The notes under the pieces were generated by a model that searched no databases, was not told the origin of the DNA, and saw nothing but the letters and a program-made list of their open reading frames with translations. From Lodderomyces elongisporus (lineage: Eukaryota; Ascomycota; Pichiomycetes; Serinales; Debaryomycetaceae), in assembly GCF_030384665.1 (NCBI RefSeq), contig NC_083674.1, positions 1,302,001 through 1,366,000 on the forward strand: a stretch of DNA of 64,000 bases, written 5' to 3'. Position numbers and translations under genes: made by a program. Below, in pieces: positions 63,501-64,000 of the stretch (its first letter is position 1; every line of letters starts with the position of its first letter).

Positions 63501-64000
63501 TGAAGGTACTAGCGATGTTGAAGAGACCAGTCAACAGAGAAAGGGATTGAAAGCCACGGAAACCGCCGACGACTATTACATCAACAAAGATGAATTAAGT
63601 AACGAATCACCTCAAATTGAAATTCAGAATAGTCCAACTGAAGAGGAAATAGCCAAATCCAAGACATCGCCTATCTTTAATACTGCTTTACAGACGAACG
63701 ATGCTAGAAAGTTTAATAATCGACCAATATCAATGTCGTTTAAAGGTTTCACTCCACCAACATTTTCAGGTAAAATAGCACAACACGATTTACGGAGTAG
63801 TGACTCGCATCAGTCATTCAATGTTTCATTTACTGACGATGATGCATCTGTCGGAGCAGGTTTTGGAACCACTAGTGAAGATGAAAATGATGAAGATGAA
63901 ATTGATAATTTTGAGTTTGGAGATGAAAACAATTTTTTGAAGGATTATGAAAAGGAAAATACTGCTCTGTACAAAAGACCTTTGCCAAGCCAAGGCTCAA
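59491..64000 (+). CDS. Very large low-complexity protein, 3-prime end outside window
   Basis: The frame is open from the ATG at 59491 (MSSNTYEDSNFDEFF) for 1503 codons to the window edge with no stop. Composition is rich in Ser, Asn, Lys and Asp, with (GN)n repeats from GGAAAT microsatellites, a Glu run, poly-Pro, a polyQ run (DNA about 60474-60506) and a DADVDVDVDV stretch. Islands that look conserved are KKFSFKSLFKSKSKNHS (about 670), LFPRSLSAHEVESIVSLERSRSIRS (about 1043-1070) and RPISMSFKGFTPP (about 1411). This resembles fungal polarity or cell-wall scaffold proteins that bind partners through short motifs, but I cannot name an orthologue and do not assign a function. No transmembrane segment seen. 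Confidence 0.85.

Noticed and set aside
1..64000. tRNA, rRNA, snRNA or transposon sequences
   Set aside because: I scanned for B-box-like GGTTCGAATCC, rRNA and snRNA core motifs and transposase/integrase motifs and saw none that hold up; a covariance-model search could still find a divergent RNA.

Overview
The window is nuclear DNA from a budding yeast of the CUG-Ser1 (Candida/Lodderomyces) clade. It has compact, mostly intronless genes, AT-rich spacers full of microsatellites, TTG-dominated leucine codons (isocitrate lyase has no in-frame CTG codon at all), and one clear intron with GTATGT, TACTAAC and AAG signals. The alpha-pheromone repeat WMWTRYGRFSPV matches what I recall for Lodderomyces elongisporus, so that species is the best guess. 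CTG codons should be read as serine.

Layout, left to right. 1-1624: gene-free. 1625-8425 (all +): a GNAT-like protein, two adjacent short-chain dehydrogenases (the second spliced), a URA6-like UMP kinase with a mitochondrial-type N-terminal extension, and the prolyl isomerase ESS1. 9128-12196 (+): aminopeptidase APE2. 12485-17311 (-): a Rho1 exchange factor (TUS1-like). 18392-19615 (+): a Hif1/NASP histone chaperone. 20575-21250: a possible spliced micro-gene. 22298-23941 (+): isocitrate lyase ICL1. 26163-27143 (+): the alpha-factor precursor with eight pheromone copies. 27634-29481 (+): an F-box-like protein, convergent with the CDK PHO85 (-). 31168-36352 (-): TRM44, RMD5 and elongin C. 36998-42635 (+): VPS16 and NOP4. 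43284-44228 (-): SIT4 phosphatase. 45235-46848 (+): mitoribosomal RSM18 and the F1-ATPase inhibitor INH1. 48623-51184 (+): a Q-rich gene interrupted by one in-frame TAA. 51645-52184 (-): SEN15. After a 4.3-kb gene-free stretch come a globin-domain protein ending in a CaaX box (56502-57995, +) and a very large low-complexity protein cut by the right edge (59491 onward, +).

Most genes are unrelated housekeeping functions: tRNA maturation (SEN15, TRM44), ribosome synthesis (NOP4, RSM18), vacuolar fusion (VPS16), and nutrient and cell-cycle signalling (PHO85, SIT4, RMD5, ICL1). ICL1 (glyoxylate shunt) and RMD5 (GID ligase for gluconeogenic enzymes) both belong to carbon-source switching. I saw no tRNA, rRNA, transposon or CRISPR array. 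The points most worth following up are the prenylation-type globin, the in-frame TAA that may lie inside a frame-neutral intron (exitron-like), the pheromone processing grammar, and the candidate spliced micro-gene.
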